This document shows positions 48,007 to 57,481 of a stretch of 64,000 nucleotides of DNA, in pieces. Origin of the DNA: Candidatus Magnetocorallium paracelense (GTDB lineage Bacteria; Nitrospirota; Thermodesulfovibrionia; Thermodesulfovibrionales; Magnetobacteriaceae). The notes beneath the pieces were generated by a model. It was not told where the DNA came from. It searched no databases and worked only from the letters and a program-made list of their open reading frames with translations. The number at the start of each line of letters is the position of its first letter. Within the stretch, counting starts at the first letter, position 1. The position numbers were made by a program, and so were the translations under genes. The stretch covers positions 1-64,000 of the forward strand of contig JAREWP010000010.1 in NCBI GenBank assembly GCA_029001845.1, read 5' to 3'.

Positions 48007-49065
48007 TCAAATAAAACAGTCTATAAAAAGCCTGCTTCCAACAGCAATTAAAGCTCCTGCTAAGGACGCCACTTTTATTATGACTAAGGCATTACTCAGG
48101 GCAGTTGAATAATCTTTGTTTAGCTCTGAGCCAATATAAGGTTTATCTACAACAATCCCGCCATAGACAGACGGACCACCCAGTCTGACTCCTGTTGCGC
48201 CGGCTATGGCTGCTTCGGGTACGCCTGCGTTGGGGCTTGTGTGTTTTCTGCCGTCTTTGTGTATTGTTTTGGCTGCTTCGATGAAGTTGATATATCGGGG
48301 ATTGGCTTTTGGGGAGTTTTTGCTGTTTTTAAATTTCGATTTGTCCGGAAAGATATGGCGGAAGGTTTGAATTATGAAGGTGGATACGACGATTAATGCG
48401 CCTGTGATTCTTGCGGGGATATAATTAGCAATATCGTCCAATTTTGCGCCTGCACGGCCAAAGTATTTGTATTTTACGTTTTTATAACCGATCATGGAGT
48501 CTATTGTATTGATCGCCTTATAGGCAAAGGCGAGGGGTAGACCTCCTATTGCGAAGTAAAATATAGGCGCTATGATTCCGTCAGATGCGTTTTCCGAGAG
48601 TGTTTCGATGGCTGCTTTTAAAATACTTTGTTGATCGAGATTTTTTGTGTCTCTTCCTACGATTTCACCTAGCCTTGCTCTTGCGGTATTTAAATCGCCA
48701 ATGGATGACGAGACCTTGGTTACGGATTCGATAAGCCCTTTGTGTGCTATGGTCAGCGAGCCGACGGCTCCTATAATGAAATCGTGGATGTAAAGGCAGG
48801 GGAACGGGGTAATTCCGGAGAAGAGGAGTATAATTGTTTTTTCAAATAGAAGAGCTGTGAAATATGTCGTAAGTACAACGACTGTCGTAAGGAAAGCGCC
48901 TGCGATAAATTCGAAGGGGGGACGTGTAAAGAATTTCCTGATTCGTTTTTCTATAAACGATATATAAGCGCCGATCCATACAACGGGGTGGGGAAGTTTT
49001 TTGGGATCGCCGATTATTATGTCCGTCAGGAAGGCAAGGGAGAGCTGAACAAAGAGGTTCGACAT
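48007..49065 (-). CDS. cobD: Cobalamin biosynthesis protein CobD/CbiB
   Basis: 352 residues: DIIGDPKKLPHPVVWIGAYI start, DLNTARARLGEIVGRDT, ETLSENASDGIIAPIFYF and HTSPNAGVPEAAIAGATGVRLGG. Membrane enzyme attaching aminopropanol (or its phosphate) to adenosylcobyric acid. Starts four bases after cobQ; together they cover two consecutive late steps of B12 synthesis. Confidence 0.94.
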   Translation of the reverse strand: MSNLFVQLSLAFLTDIIIGDPKKLPHPVVWIGAYISFIEKRIRKFFTRPPFEFIAGAFLTTVVVLTTYFTALLFEKTIILLFSGITPFPCLYIHDFIIGAVGSLTIAHKGLIESVTKVSSSIGDLNTARARLGEIVGRDTKNLDQQSILKAAIETLSENASDGIIAPIFYFAIGGLPLAFAYKAINTIDSMIGYKNVKYKYFGRAGAKLDDIANYIPARITGALIVVSTFIIQTFRHIFPDKSKFKNSKNSPKANPRYINFIEAAKTIHKDGRKHTSPNAGVPEAAIAGATGVRLGGPSVYGGIVVDKPYIGSELNKDYSTALSNALVIIKVASLAGALIAVGSRLFIDCFI

Positions 49066-49069
49066 GGAA

Positions 49070-50578
49070 TCAGAAATCGAAACGTGTAAGCCTTTTTATG
49101 AAGTCAATGTCTATGTGAGTTTTAATAATATCGACCCATTGGTTAAGGTGTTGCTCCCTGAGCCGGGTATAGTCGATCCCCCTTTCATGAAGAGACAGAC
49201 CTTTTTTTGCTTTAAGTCCGTTGATCAGGGCGCGCCTGAAGCCGTTGTTGTCGAATACACCGTGAATATAAGTACCCCATACGTTGCCCTTTGAGGCGCC
49301 GTCCATGTAGCCGGCGGAGTTGTTCAGGGGTGTGATGTCGAACAGGGCGGAGGAGTTCCTTGTGGTCCCCATATGGATTTCATAACCTGATAGTCCGCTA
49401 TGCTCACCACCTATGTATGGTAACCCTCCTCTGAAACCGGCCTCTACTCTGCACGTCGTTTTTACACGGTTAAGAGTAGTTGTTATATCGAGAAATCCGA
49501 GGCCCTTTATCTCATTAAGGCTGCCTTCCACATTATAGGGGTCCTCAATGCTCTTTCCCAATAATTGATAACCGCCGCATATGCCGATTATCGATATTCC
49601 TTTATGTACGGCTTTATTAAGCACTTTGTCCAAACCTGACTCTTTCAGGAACAGCATATCTTTTATTGTGTTTTTTGAACCTGGGATGACGATAAGATCG
49701 CAGTTAAGGAGATCGTCCTTTCTGACACTATAGAGAAGTTCCACGTCAGGCTCAAATGCAAAAGGATCAAAATCGGTAAAATTGGCCATGTATCTGAGTC
49801 TCAGAATGACAATTTTTATTGCAGCCATTCCCGATTCCGGGATGTCGCAGGCTTTTGTTTCCAGAGAAAGGCCGTCTTCTTCGTGGAGCCCGGGGTTTTT
49901 TACATAAGGTAAAACGCCGATAACAGGTATTCCTGTTTTCTCTTCTATTTGAATATTTCCCGGTTTGAGTATTTCGGGATCACCACGAAATTTATTGATT
50001 ATAAATGCCTTTATATAGTGAGCGTCTTTATCCAGGAGAGCCGTTGTGCCGTAAAGAGAGGCGAAGACACCGCCTCTGTCGATATCCCCTGTAAGTACTA
50101 CCGGTGCGTCGGCATACCTTGCCACGGCCATGTTGACAACCTCTTTGTCCATCAAATTGATCTCCGCAGGGCTGCCGGCGCCCTCGATAATGATCAATTC
50201 GTAATTTTCAGAGAGTTTGTTCAGAGAGGCTGTTACGGCCTCCCACGCCGTATCCTTAAATTCGTAATACTCCTGCGCTGTCATATTGGAGTGTACTTTG
50301 CCCCTGATAATGACCTGCGATCCTGCTTCGCCTGTGGCTTTCAGGAGTACAGGATTCATATGCACTGTCGGTTCTATTCCCGACGCTTCGGCCTGAAGAG
50401 CCTGGGCCCTGCCGATCTCTCCTCCCTCTCTGGTTACATAGGAGTTAAGGGCCATATTCTGAGCTTTAAAGGGAGCTGTTTTTACCCCCATATTTCTGAA
50501 TATCCGGCACAAGCCCGTAACGATCAGACTCTTGCCCACACCTGAGCCTGTGCCCTGTATCATTAGATATTTCGCCAT
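49070..50578 (-). CDS. cobQ: Cobyric acid synthase CobQ/CbiP
   Basis: 502 residues: P-loop GTGSGVGKS (9-17), DIDRGGVFAS, IPGSKNTI, and a class I-like amidotransferase domain with IIGICGGYQLLGK (Cys nucleophile, about 334) and YIHGVFDN (His). Amidates four side chains of adenosylcobyrinic acid a,c-diamide. No riboswitch space is visible: only 59 bases separate it from the kinase gene. Confidence 0.95.
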   Translation of the reverse strand: MAKYLMIQGTGSGVGKSLIVTGLCRIFRNMGVKTAPFKAQNMALNSYVTREGGEIGRAQALQAEASGIEPTVHMNPVLLKATGEAGSQVIIRGKVHSNMTAQEYYEFKDTAWEAVTASLNKLSENYELIIIEGAGSPAEINLMDKEVVNMAVARYADAPVVLTGDIDRGGVFASLYGTTALLDKDAHYIKAFIINKFRGDPEILKPGNIQIEEKTGIPVIGVLPYVKNPGLHEEDGLSLETKACDIPESGMAAIKIVILRLRYMANFTDFDPFAFEPDVELLYSVRKDDLLNCDLIVIPGSKNTIKDMLFLKESGLDKVLNKAVHKGISIIGICGGYQLLGKSIEDPYNVEGSLNEIKGLGFLDITTTLNRVKTTCRVEAGFRGGLPYIGGEHSGLSGYEIHMGTTRNSSALFDITPLNNSAGYMDGASKGNVWGTYIHGVFDNNGFRRALINGLKAKKGLSLHERGIDYTRLREQHLNQWVDIIKTHIDIDFIKRLTRFDF

Positions 50579-50637
50579 AATTTTGTTTTCTGCGATTTCT
50601 CCGGTAATAAAGGCCGGGAAAAAATGATAACTCTTAT

Positions 50638-52548
50638 CTATTTCTTAATTTTCCATATCCAATCTCTCACCGGTTTCAGGTGTTTTCTTGATGTATCTAC
50701 AAACTCTTCCCATGTTGGAATGGCGGTGTTGTCGATAAACTCTCCGACGGAATCAGTTATGATATGCCAGCCGTATATGAAATCCTCTACATGGGTGGTG
50801 AGATCTCCTGTCACAGCCATATAAGTGGCGAAGACAGAGTAAATGGACAGAAGAATCACGGCAAGATCGGGTCGTCTCTTTGTTTTTGTTTCCTCAAAGG
50901 CCGGTTCCTGTGAAAAATCTGTTTGTTCCAAAATCTCAGTGGCGTCGAGCAGTTCTTCTTCTTCTTCCTCTTCGCTTACCGGTGCGGCTTCGATTTTTTT
51001 TATGTATTTGTTGTGAATGGCCGTTATCTCAGAAAGGACATAATCGAAACTCGACTGCCGCAGCTCGGGCTCTTGGGATATCATTTTCCCGATCATGTCA
51101 CGAAGTTCCTCGGGAAGGGAGAGATATATCTCATTGGGGTCGGGCCTGCCACCGATTCCGGGCGGCAGCTCCGCTGTGAGGAGCTGGTAAAAGATCACAC
51201 CTGCCGCAAAAATATCCGCCTCTACCGACTTTGGCTCGTTGTGCATGTTATACCAGTTTATCATGGCGGCTTTGTCCATGTAGTGTTCATCGAGTCCGAA
51301 ATCGGTTACTTTTACAATCCCCGATTCGGAAAAGAGTATATTGCTCGGTCTCAGGTTTCCGTGGATGATTCTGTTTTTATGGGTAAAGGCGAGGCCCTCG
51401 CAAATTTCCTGTGCGATTTGCAGGAATTCTTTAAGGGGATGGGGATTCAACAGCCTGTCGTTGAGGCTGCCGCCGCTTAAATACTCCATGACAATTATGA
51501 AATTCTGCGCATCTTCAGAGGCGCCGAATATGTTGATTATATTGGTGTGCTTAAGAGAGGTAAGTTTTTTCGCTTCTCTGAAGCCTTCGCTGCCAACGGG
51601 CTTTTTCTTTATTACCATCAACTCCTTATCGGTCATGTCTTCATAGATATAGACCGAACCAAAGGGTTCTTCTTTTATTACGTCAAGGAGAGCGAATTTT
51701 TCCTCAAACTGAGTAATACCCATACTGGCTCGTTTTTTCTGCTCTGTTTCCAGGTGAGCGCCTTGAAGGAGTTTTAGTATCTGATCTTTTATTTCGTCTG
51801 CAGAAGTCGGTCGTAGAGTGGGATCCTGTTCAACGCATTTCATTATCAACTCTTCCAGAGGTTTAGATATATCGGGCGCCAGTTCTCTTGGAAGAGGGAA
51901 GCGTCCTAATGGTTTTTGACCGGTAAAAAGCTCGTACATCATGATGCCCAGGGAATATATGTCGCTCAGGGAAGTTACATCGCTCGACGATATTTGCTGC
52001 TCCGGAGACATATAGGGAATCGTGCCCATGACAATACCTGTTCTTGTATGGGAGAGAGATATCTCTTCGTTTTCTCCGTACCCGTAGAACTGTGCGATTC
52101 CGAAATCCAGAATCCTCACATTGCCTTCTTTGTCTATTAATATATTATTTGGCTTAAGATCGCGATGGATCACACTGTTTTTATGGGCGTAAGAGAGGGC
52201 CTTGCATACCTGTGTAATGAGCTCGAGCTTTTTATTTATATTCAGTTTGCCCTCTTTGATCGTCTTCGCCAGATCCTCTCCTTCCACATACTCCATAACG
52301 AAGTAGGGCATTCCCTTTGGCGTGAGTCCGCGGTCTATTACATGTATGATATGGGGGTTGTTCAATCTGGCGATAATGAGAGACTCTCTTTTGAAATGCT
52401 CCATTATCTCATTGTTTCGGATCAGTTTTTTAGACAATACTTTTATGGCCACAGGCCTGTTGAGCGAAACCTGTAGTCCCTTGTACACGGTGGCCATTCC
52501 GCCTACGCCGACCTTTCCAATGAGTTTATAACCTTTTAAACCGGACAT
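50638..52548 (-). CDS. Tandem Ser/Thr kinase-pseudokinase, membrane-anchored
   Basis: 636 residues. The first kinase domain (6-260) is complete: GKVGVGGMATVYK glycine loop, Lys36, HRDLKPNN (128-135), DFG (148-150), SPEQQ. The second (about 285-510) lacks a proper glycine loop and has HGN (396-398) in place of HRD, so it lost the catalytic Asp while keeping DFG (416-418): a pseudokinase. An acidic linker (about 526-556), one membrane helix (about 561-579) and a short periplasmic tail follow. The pseudokinase probably regulates or scaffolds the first domain. Confidence 0.88.
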   Translation of the reverse strand: MSGLKGYKLIGKVGVGGMATVYKGLQVSLNRPVAIKVLSKKLIRNNEIMEHFKRESLIIARLNNPHIIHVIDRGLTPKGMPYFVMEYVEGEDLAKTIKEGKLNINKKLELITQVCKALSYAHKNSVIHRDLKPNNILIDKEGNVRILDFGIAQFYGYGENEEISLSHTRTGIVMGTIPYMSPEQQISSSDVTSLSDIYSLGIMMYELFTGQKPLGRFPLPRELAPDISKPLEELIMKCVEQDPTLRPTSADEIKDQILKLLQGAHLETEQKKRASMGITQFEEKFALLDVIKEEPFGSVYIYEDMTDKELMVIKKKPVGSEGFREAKKLTSLKHTNIINIFGASEDAQNFIIVMEYLSGGSLNDRLLNPHPLKEFLQIAQEICEGLAFTHKNRIIHGNLRPSNILFSESGIVKVTDFGLDEHYMDKAAMINWYNMHNEPKSVEADIFAAGVIFYQLLTAELPPGIGGRPDPNEIYLSLPEELRDMIGKMISQEPELRQSSFDYVLSEITAIHNKYIKKIEAAPVSEEEEEEELLDATEILEQTDFSQEPAFEETKTKRRPDLAVILLSIYSVFATYMAVTGDLTTHVEDFIYGWHIITDSVGEFIDNTAIPTWEEFVDTSRKHLKPVRDWIWKIKK

Positions 52549-52942
52549 ATTTTTTGTTTTACCTGACCCTGCAAGACGGAAGTGAGAGAGGCATAAGGCA
52601 TAAGTTTTAAAATTCGGTTCACCGCCTTATATTAGTGTTTGTCTTTATAACCACTGCCGTCGAACTATTTGTTAATTCAGGTGTAACTGTTCAGTGTGAT
52701 CTGAGATCAGTTGAAAGTAAAAAGTACCTTTTTTATTGAATTTCACGAGCATAATTGGCATTTCCACCCTTTTTAGGAGTTCGTAGCATGAAAAATCAGA
52801 CAAATTTCTTTAAACAGATCACCAATCTCTGAACTCTGTGAACAGTTACATTCTGGTATTTGGTTGTCCTTTCAAAAAAGCCTTGAAGCTTAGGATAAAA
52901 AAGTGTTACATTTTAATGTCCCTATATTTTATGGAAGTGACT
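52549..52942. other. Divergent kinase/cyclase intergenic region
   Basis: Roughly 390 bases holding the promoters of both genes, not recognisable. It includes TGTTTTACCTGAC (52556-52568) and GGCATAAGGCATAAG (52592-52606), phrases that also occur near 6556 and 1373. Confidence 0.4.
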
Positions 52943-53863
52943 ATGGAAAATCAACATTCAAGGTTAGTTATTTGTTTTATTGATATCTGCGGAAGTACAA
53001 AACTCTATGAAAGGTATGGAGACGCCGAGGCGTTAAAGGCAGTGACGACTTGGATGACGCTGATTTCGGAGACAATTCAGGATTACAGCGGCACAGTGCT
53101 GAGGACGATAGGAGATGAAGTGTTCTGTACCTTTCCAACCCCAAAAGACGCCATCGAAGCTACCGCCTTTATGCAAAGGTCCGTTCCCGGTCATAACTCT
53201 CTGAAGAATTTCAAAATAGAAATGAGGATTGGTCTTCATTTCGGAGATGTTTTGAAAGAAAAGGGAGAGATTTACGGAGACGCCGTTAATCTGGCCGCCA
53301 GGCTTACTTCCGTGGCAAAGGCGAATCAGATCATCACCTCCTCCGATACGGTTCAGGCATTTCCGGAAGTGTTGTTAACAAAGTCACGCAAATTGGGTCG
53401 CGTCAGCGTAAAAGGTAAAATAGAAGAAGTGGTGGTTTACGAACTACTTTGGCAGGAAGACGAAGCTGATCTGACGACAGTACAGGAGAGTTCGGCAGAT
53501 ACGGCAACCAGGACTTCGAGCGCCCTGACTTTACGCTATGGAGACACCGAGGTCAGGTTAAACGACCAAAAGACATCGGTTACATTGGGCAGAGGGGATA
53601 AAAACGCATTCGTTATAAATGAAAAGATGGCATCCAGAAATCATGCTACTGTAGAATATAAACAGGGTACATATATACTAACCGATTTCAGCACCAATGG
53701 CACTCATGTTAAAATGTATGACGGGCAGAAATTTTTTGTACACAGGCAGGAATTTCAGCTTTACAAAAAAGGAATCATAAGCCTTGGCCGCGAGATCTCG
53801 GGAGATACCTCGAACTGTATTTTTTTCACTCAGATCGTCGGATTCAGCAGACCGGACCAATAG
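52943..53863 (+). CDS. Adenylate cyclase with C-terminal FHA domain
   Basis: 306 residues from ATG 52943 (MENQHSRLVICFIDICGSTK), preceded by GGAAG six bases away; the frame is open to 52838. Class III cyclase domain with metal Asp in CFIDICGSTKL and in RTIGDEVFCTF, then GEIYGDAVNLAARL. A linker leads to an FHA domain (about 205-290: VTLGRGDKNAFVI, SRNHATVEY, DFSTNGTHV). FHA binds phosphothreonine, so the adjacent kinase is a plausible input. Soluble. Confidence 0.88.
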   Translation: MENQHSRLVICFIDICGSTKLYERYGDAEALKAVTTWMTLISETIQDYSGTVLRTIGDEVFCTFPTPKDAIEATAFMQRSVPGHNSLKNFKIEMRIGLHFGDVLKEKGEIYGDAVNLAARLTSVAKANQIITSSDTVQAFPEVLLTKSRKLGRVSVKGKIEEVVVYELLWQEDEADLTTVQESSADTATRTSSALTLRYGDTEVRLNDQKTSVTLGRGDKNAFVINEKMASRNHATVEYKQGTYILTDFSTNGTHVKMYDGQKFFVHRQEFQLYKKGIISLGREISGDTSNCIFFTQIVGFSRPDQ

Positions 53864-53871
53864 AGGGCAGG

Positions 53872-54294
53872 TCAGAACGAATCCGTTTCATTGCTTATTT
53901 TATCAAGTTTGTTTTTTAACTGATGATACTTCATGGTCATATTGATCAATTGCCCTGTTGTCTCTCTCAACCTGTCTGACAAACCATTCAGTATCATTCG
54001 AAAGTCTTTTGAAGTTTTATTTATCTCGTTTTCCAGAAAATCCTTGTCTATGATCCCAAGTTCCACTTCTCCTATCGCCACTGCCGTAGCTGACCTGGCT
54101 TGCTTGTCGATCAGGCTTATCTGTCCGAGTATATCTCCTCTTTTTAGATGGGCGATCGTAATTTTGGCGCCGCCGATCATAACGGAAATAGCCACCTTAC
54201 CGGTGAGTATCAGATAAGTCGCCTCTCCAAAGGTTCCTTCCTTAAAAATGATCTGGCCGTCACTATAGGTTTCTTTTGTTGTAACACTTCTCAT
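53872..54294 (-). CDS. Cyclic nucleotide-binding domain protein
   Basis: 140 residues: GQIIFKEGTFGEATYLILTG, HLKRGDILGQISLIDKQARSATAVA, then a helical tail. The phosphate-binding cassette keeps Arg (ARSATA), but the usual Glu (GELALL) is Gln (GQISLI), which may weaken cAMP binding. No DNA-binding domain. It converges on the cyclase-FHA gene with an 8-base gap, a likely synthesis-sensing pair. Confidence 0.82.
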   Translation of the reverse strand: MRSVTTKETYSDGQIIFKEGTFGEATYLILTGKVAISVMIGGAKITIAHLKRGDILGQISLIDKQARSATAVAIGEVELGIIDKDFLENEINKTSKDFRMILNGLSDRLRETTGQLINMTMKYHQLKNKLDKISNETDSF

Positions 54295-54515
54295 AAAAAA
54301 TATTATACCAAAATTTAATCATAAAAAAGCATCCCCCAATCGGTAGCCGACAGGAAAATTGGTCACTCCAAATCCATGAGGTTTAGCAATTGAAGTACAA
54401 TTCCTTGACTACATGAATTATCATATAGTAGAGTAATTCGGTCAGAGGAATAGTGGGTTATATCTGTTTTTATTATTAATCTTATTGAGATAGTACGAAG
54501 AGGGAGGATAAATCT

Positions 54516-55541
54516 TTGATAAAAAATTTGTCCATCAATAATTTCAAGTCAATCGGGCATTTGGATTTGGAATTAAGAAAAACCAATATCTTCATAGGCC
54601 ATCCTAATACAGGAAAATCGAACATCCTCGAAAGCCTTGGTATTTTCTCTTCCTTCTATAATGAAAACATGGGCATCGGTAATCTGGTCAGATTCGATAA
54701 TGCTATTAATCTCTTTCATGACCTGGATATTCAAAAGCAAATTGAAATTACTGCCGATCGTTTTCAATGCATAGCATGCTTTACAGGGGAATTTCTCACC
54801 CTCTCTTTTTTAAAAAACGGTGGTACTTATTACGAACAACACGACAACGGTGACGATCATAGTGAACACAAAAAGATAAAAGCGTCTGCCCTTGTCTCAG
54901 AAACTCATACATTTATTAACAAATCGGAGAATCCCCCTTTTAAGTTTTATAAATTTGAAGCTCTAAAATCTTTTTCTCTTGCCAAAGGTTCCGCAAAAGA
55001 TTTTCTCCACCCTCCTGATGGCCACAATCTGCTTTCTCTCCTTTTGACAGACAAATCTCTGAGGGAATCGGTATCCGGTATTTTTGAAAAGTTCGGATAC
55101 AAGGTCGTATTAAGACCCCAGGATAAACGAATCGATGTGCAGAAGGAGGTTGATAGCATGATTGTTGCGATTCCTTACTCTCTTGTCGCAGATACGCTCC
55201 AGCGGCTGGTGTTTCACATCGCTGCGATTGATACCAATACTGATTCCGTACTCATCTTCGAGGAGCCGGAATCCTTTGCATTCCCCTATTATACAAAGTA
55301 TATTGCCGAGAGAATCGCTCTGGACGAAACCAACCAATATTTATTATCTACCCATAACCCCTACTTTCTACTCTCGGTCATTGAAAAAACCCCTATGAAA
55401 GACTTGGCAATTTTTATAACATACCTTTCCGGCTACCAGACAAAAGTCAAAAGTCTTAATGAGAGAGAGAAACAGGAAATACTGGATATGGATGCCGCTG
55501 TCTTTTTTAATCTTGAACAATTCATTGAAATCGAAAAATGA
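54516..55541 (+). CDS. ABC-type AAA ATPase (AAA_15/21, OLD-like)
   Basis: 341 residues from TTG, preceded by GGGAGG. SMC-like ATPase: LSINNFKSIGHLDLEL, Walker A GHPNTGKSN (28-36), a large insertion, Walker B SVLIFEEPES and the H-loop STHNPYF. It resembles the ATPase half of OLD-family nucleases and of AriA in PARIS defence. A small gene with TOPRIM-like acidic residues follows in the same frame after one TGA. A defence role is inference. Confidence 0.8.
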   Translation: MIKNLSINNFKSIGHLDLELRKTNIFIGHPNTGKSNILESLGIFSSFYNENMGIGNLVRFDNAINLFHDLDIQKQIEITADRFQCIACFTGEFLTLSFLKNGGTYYEQHDNGDDHSEHKKIKASALVSETHTFINKSENPPFKFYKFEALKSFSLAKGSAKDFLHPPDGHNLLSLLLTDKSLRESVSGIFEKFGYKVVLRPQDKRIDVQKEVDSMIVAIPYSLVADTLQRLVFHIAAIDTNTDSVLIFEEPESFAFPYYTKYIAERIALDETNQYLLSTHNPYFLLSVIEKTPMKDLAIFITYLSGYQTKVKSLNEREKQEILDMDAAVFFNLEQFIEIEK

Positions 55542-55547
55542 TCTTAT

Positions 55548-56024
55548 CTGGAATGTTATGCCGACAAAGCATTAGTCACTTCTTTGGGCGTTAAGAAGCA
55601 GATTGTCAGGCACGTATTCAGCAAAGGAAACGTATGCAATAAAGTCAGCAGGGGAAAGGGTGTTAGAGGCGTTGTTGATCAGGATCCTCTCAGCGTACAA
55701 CCATCATACATCGAGTCTATCGGCTCCTGTATCGAAAATAAAAGAGACATACTGCTCTTTAAAGATAAGATAAACGACAATTATATAATCATGCTCTGCC
55801 CTACCCTTGAAGGCTGGATATTAAAAGCTGCAAAAGCAGAGGGAATAAAACCGGCAAAATACGGCTTGCCTGACAAAGAAAAGGAACTGCATAAAATTGT
55901 CAATATAAATCTGCAAAAGCTCGAGCAATTGGTAAACGATCTTAAACAGCAAAGTCTCATGCTAAAAACATTAAAAAATTATCTTATACCCTCTTTCCGC
56001 GACAATATCCGATATGCAGACTAA
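55548..56024 (+). CDS. Small TOPRIM-like partner of the ATPase
   Basis: From CTG 55548: LECYADKALVTSLGVKKQIV, RGVVDQDPLS, YIIMLCPTLEGWILKAAKAE, then helices. The TTG at 55584 is the first usual start but cuts off the conserved ECYAD. A Glu after beta1 plus Asp-x-Asp in VVDQDP is the TOPRIM pattern of OLD-type nucleases. ATG 55538 (overlapping the ATPase stop) reads MIL and then needs a shift to join, so one indel near 55547 is likely. About 158 residues. The nuclease role is inferred from pattern and neighbour. Confidence 0.6.
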   Translation: MECYADKALVTSLGVKKQIVRHVFSKGNVCNKVSRGKGVRGVVDQDPLSVQPSYIESIGSCIENKRDILLFKDKINDNYIIMLCPTLEGWILKAAKAEGIKPAKYGLPDKEKELHKIVNINLQKLEQLVNDLKQQSLMLKTLKNYLIPSFRDNIRYAD

Positions 56025-57369
56025 AATCGAAAAAACATCAAGAATAGAAGAGTTTTCGAAAAATCCCGAAAAGGCGCTTTGGAAGCTGGCCGTACCGGTA
56101 ATGTTGGGAATGAGCCTGCATACGATTTATAATATAACGGATATGATCTTTATAGGTCGTGTCAGTTCGTCAGCCCTTGCTGCCCTGGCCTTTAACATGC
56201 CTCTGTTTTTTTTGGTAATCGCTCTTATGATGGGTTTTGGCTCCGCCATTACATCGGTGATTTCCAGATACATCGGTTCCGGTAATAAATCGGGAGCCGA
56301 CAATTGCGCTCTTCACGGTCTTGCCTTAGCCCTTGTCATCAGCACCGGCTTTGCCGTAACAGGTATTTTTCTGGGAAGAGAGATGCTGGCCTTTATAGGC
56401 GCTCCGGAAACTCTGATTGACCAGGCCTGGTCATATCTCGGCCTGATCTCCATAGGCGTGCCTTTCATGGTAACGGCGAACGCCTTCGCTTCCATTCTTT
56501 CCGGGGAGGGTGATACAAGGCTTCCGATGATGTTGATAGGGCTGGGAACTCTGCTTAATATTTTTTTGGACCCTCTCTTTATATTCATTTATGATATGGG
56601 GCTCAGGGGCGCCGCAGCGGCAACCGTTATAAGCCAGTTTGTGGTTTTTACAATTTTTTTATATCTCCTCTTTTTGAAACAGCGCTCTTATATTTCATTG
56701 AGCCTTGTAAATTTTTCTTTTAACTCGAAAATCTTACAGGAGATTTTGAGCATAGGAATTCCTGCATCAGGTTCGATGACGATTATGGCTTTTGGAGGTT
56801 TGGTCTTCAACAGAATCCTGATACACTACTCGGAGAGCGCAGTGGCTGCTTATCAGGTTGTCGGGCGTATTGATATGTTTGTCTTTATTCCCATGATGGC
56901 TATTTCATCTTCTTTGGTGACTCTTGTGGGGATGTTTTATGGCGCCGGTGACTATACAAAGGTTTCGTTTATTATAAAACAGGGGATGAAAAGGGCCTTT
57001 ATGGTGGTAACGTTGGTTGCTTCATTAATTTTTTTTTCCGCTCCCTATTTGATTTCAGTGTTTACCAAAGATCGGGAAATTGGCGCCATCGCAACAGGAT
57101 ATCTCCAAATTATCTCTTTCTTCTATCCTCTGGTAGCCATTGCCATGACCAGCGGCAGATCGATGCAGGGATTGGGAAAGGGGCTGCCTGTACTTGTCAT
57201 AACCTCTACACGGATACTTCTTGTCTCGGCGCCCCTTTCCTTGTTGTTCGCTTTTGTTTTTCACAAACCTGTTGAATGGGTTTGGTACTCGATAGCACTC
57301 TCTGTCGTTGTATCTTCCGCCCTTGGTTTTACATGGCTCAGACGTGTTGTGAGAAGATTGGGTGTATAG
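56014..57369 (+). CDS. MATE-family multidrug/cation antiporter
   Basis: 451 residues, twelve membrane helices in two MatE halves: KLAVPVMLGMSLHTIYNITDMIFIGR at the start of the first and LSIGIPASGSMTIMAFGGLVFNRIL at the start of the second. Exports drugs or organic cations using a Na+ or H+ gradient. Overlaps the TOPRIM-like gene by 11 bases and is probably cotranscribed. Confidence 0.9.
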   Translation: MQTKIEKTSRIEEFSKNPEKALWKLAVPVMLGMSLHTIYNITDMIFIGRVSSSALAALAFNMPLFFLVIALMMGFGSAITSVISRYIGSGNKSGADNCALHGLALALVISTGFAVTGIFLGREMLAFIGAPETLIDQAWSYLGLISIGVPFMVTANAFASILSGEGDTRLPMMLIGLGTLLNIFLDPLFIFIYDMGLRGAAAATVISQFVVFTIFLYLLFLKQRSYISLSLVNFSFNSKILQEILSIGIPASGSMTIMAFGGLVFNRILIHYSESAVAAYQVVGRIDMFVFIPMMAISSSLVTLVGMFYGAGDYTKVSFIIKQGMKRAFMVVTLVASLIFFSAPYLISVFTKDREIGAIATGYLQIISFFYPLVAIAMTSGRSMQGLGKGLPVLVITSTRILLVSAPLSLLFAFVFHKPVEWVWYSIALSVVVSSALGFTWLRRVVRRLGV

Positions 57370-57481
57370 GGTTGTTATTATTTTCTTCGATGTGGTATAA
57401 AATTCAGTGCAGGTTGCAGTTCGTTTTTATTCACTTACATAAGTAATGCACCCGCCTTCATTTACTGACACTTAAATTGTT

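Noticed and set aside
50579-50637. Cobalamin riboswitch upstream of cobQ
   Set aside because: Only 59 bases separate cobQ from the upstream kinase gene and no B12-box-like sequence is visible there.
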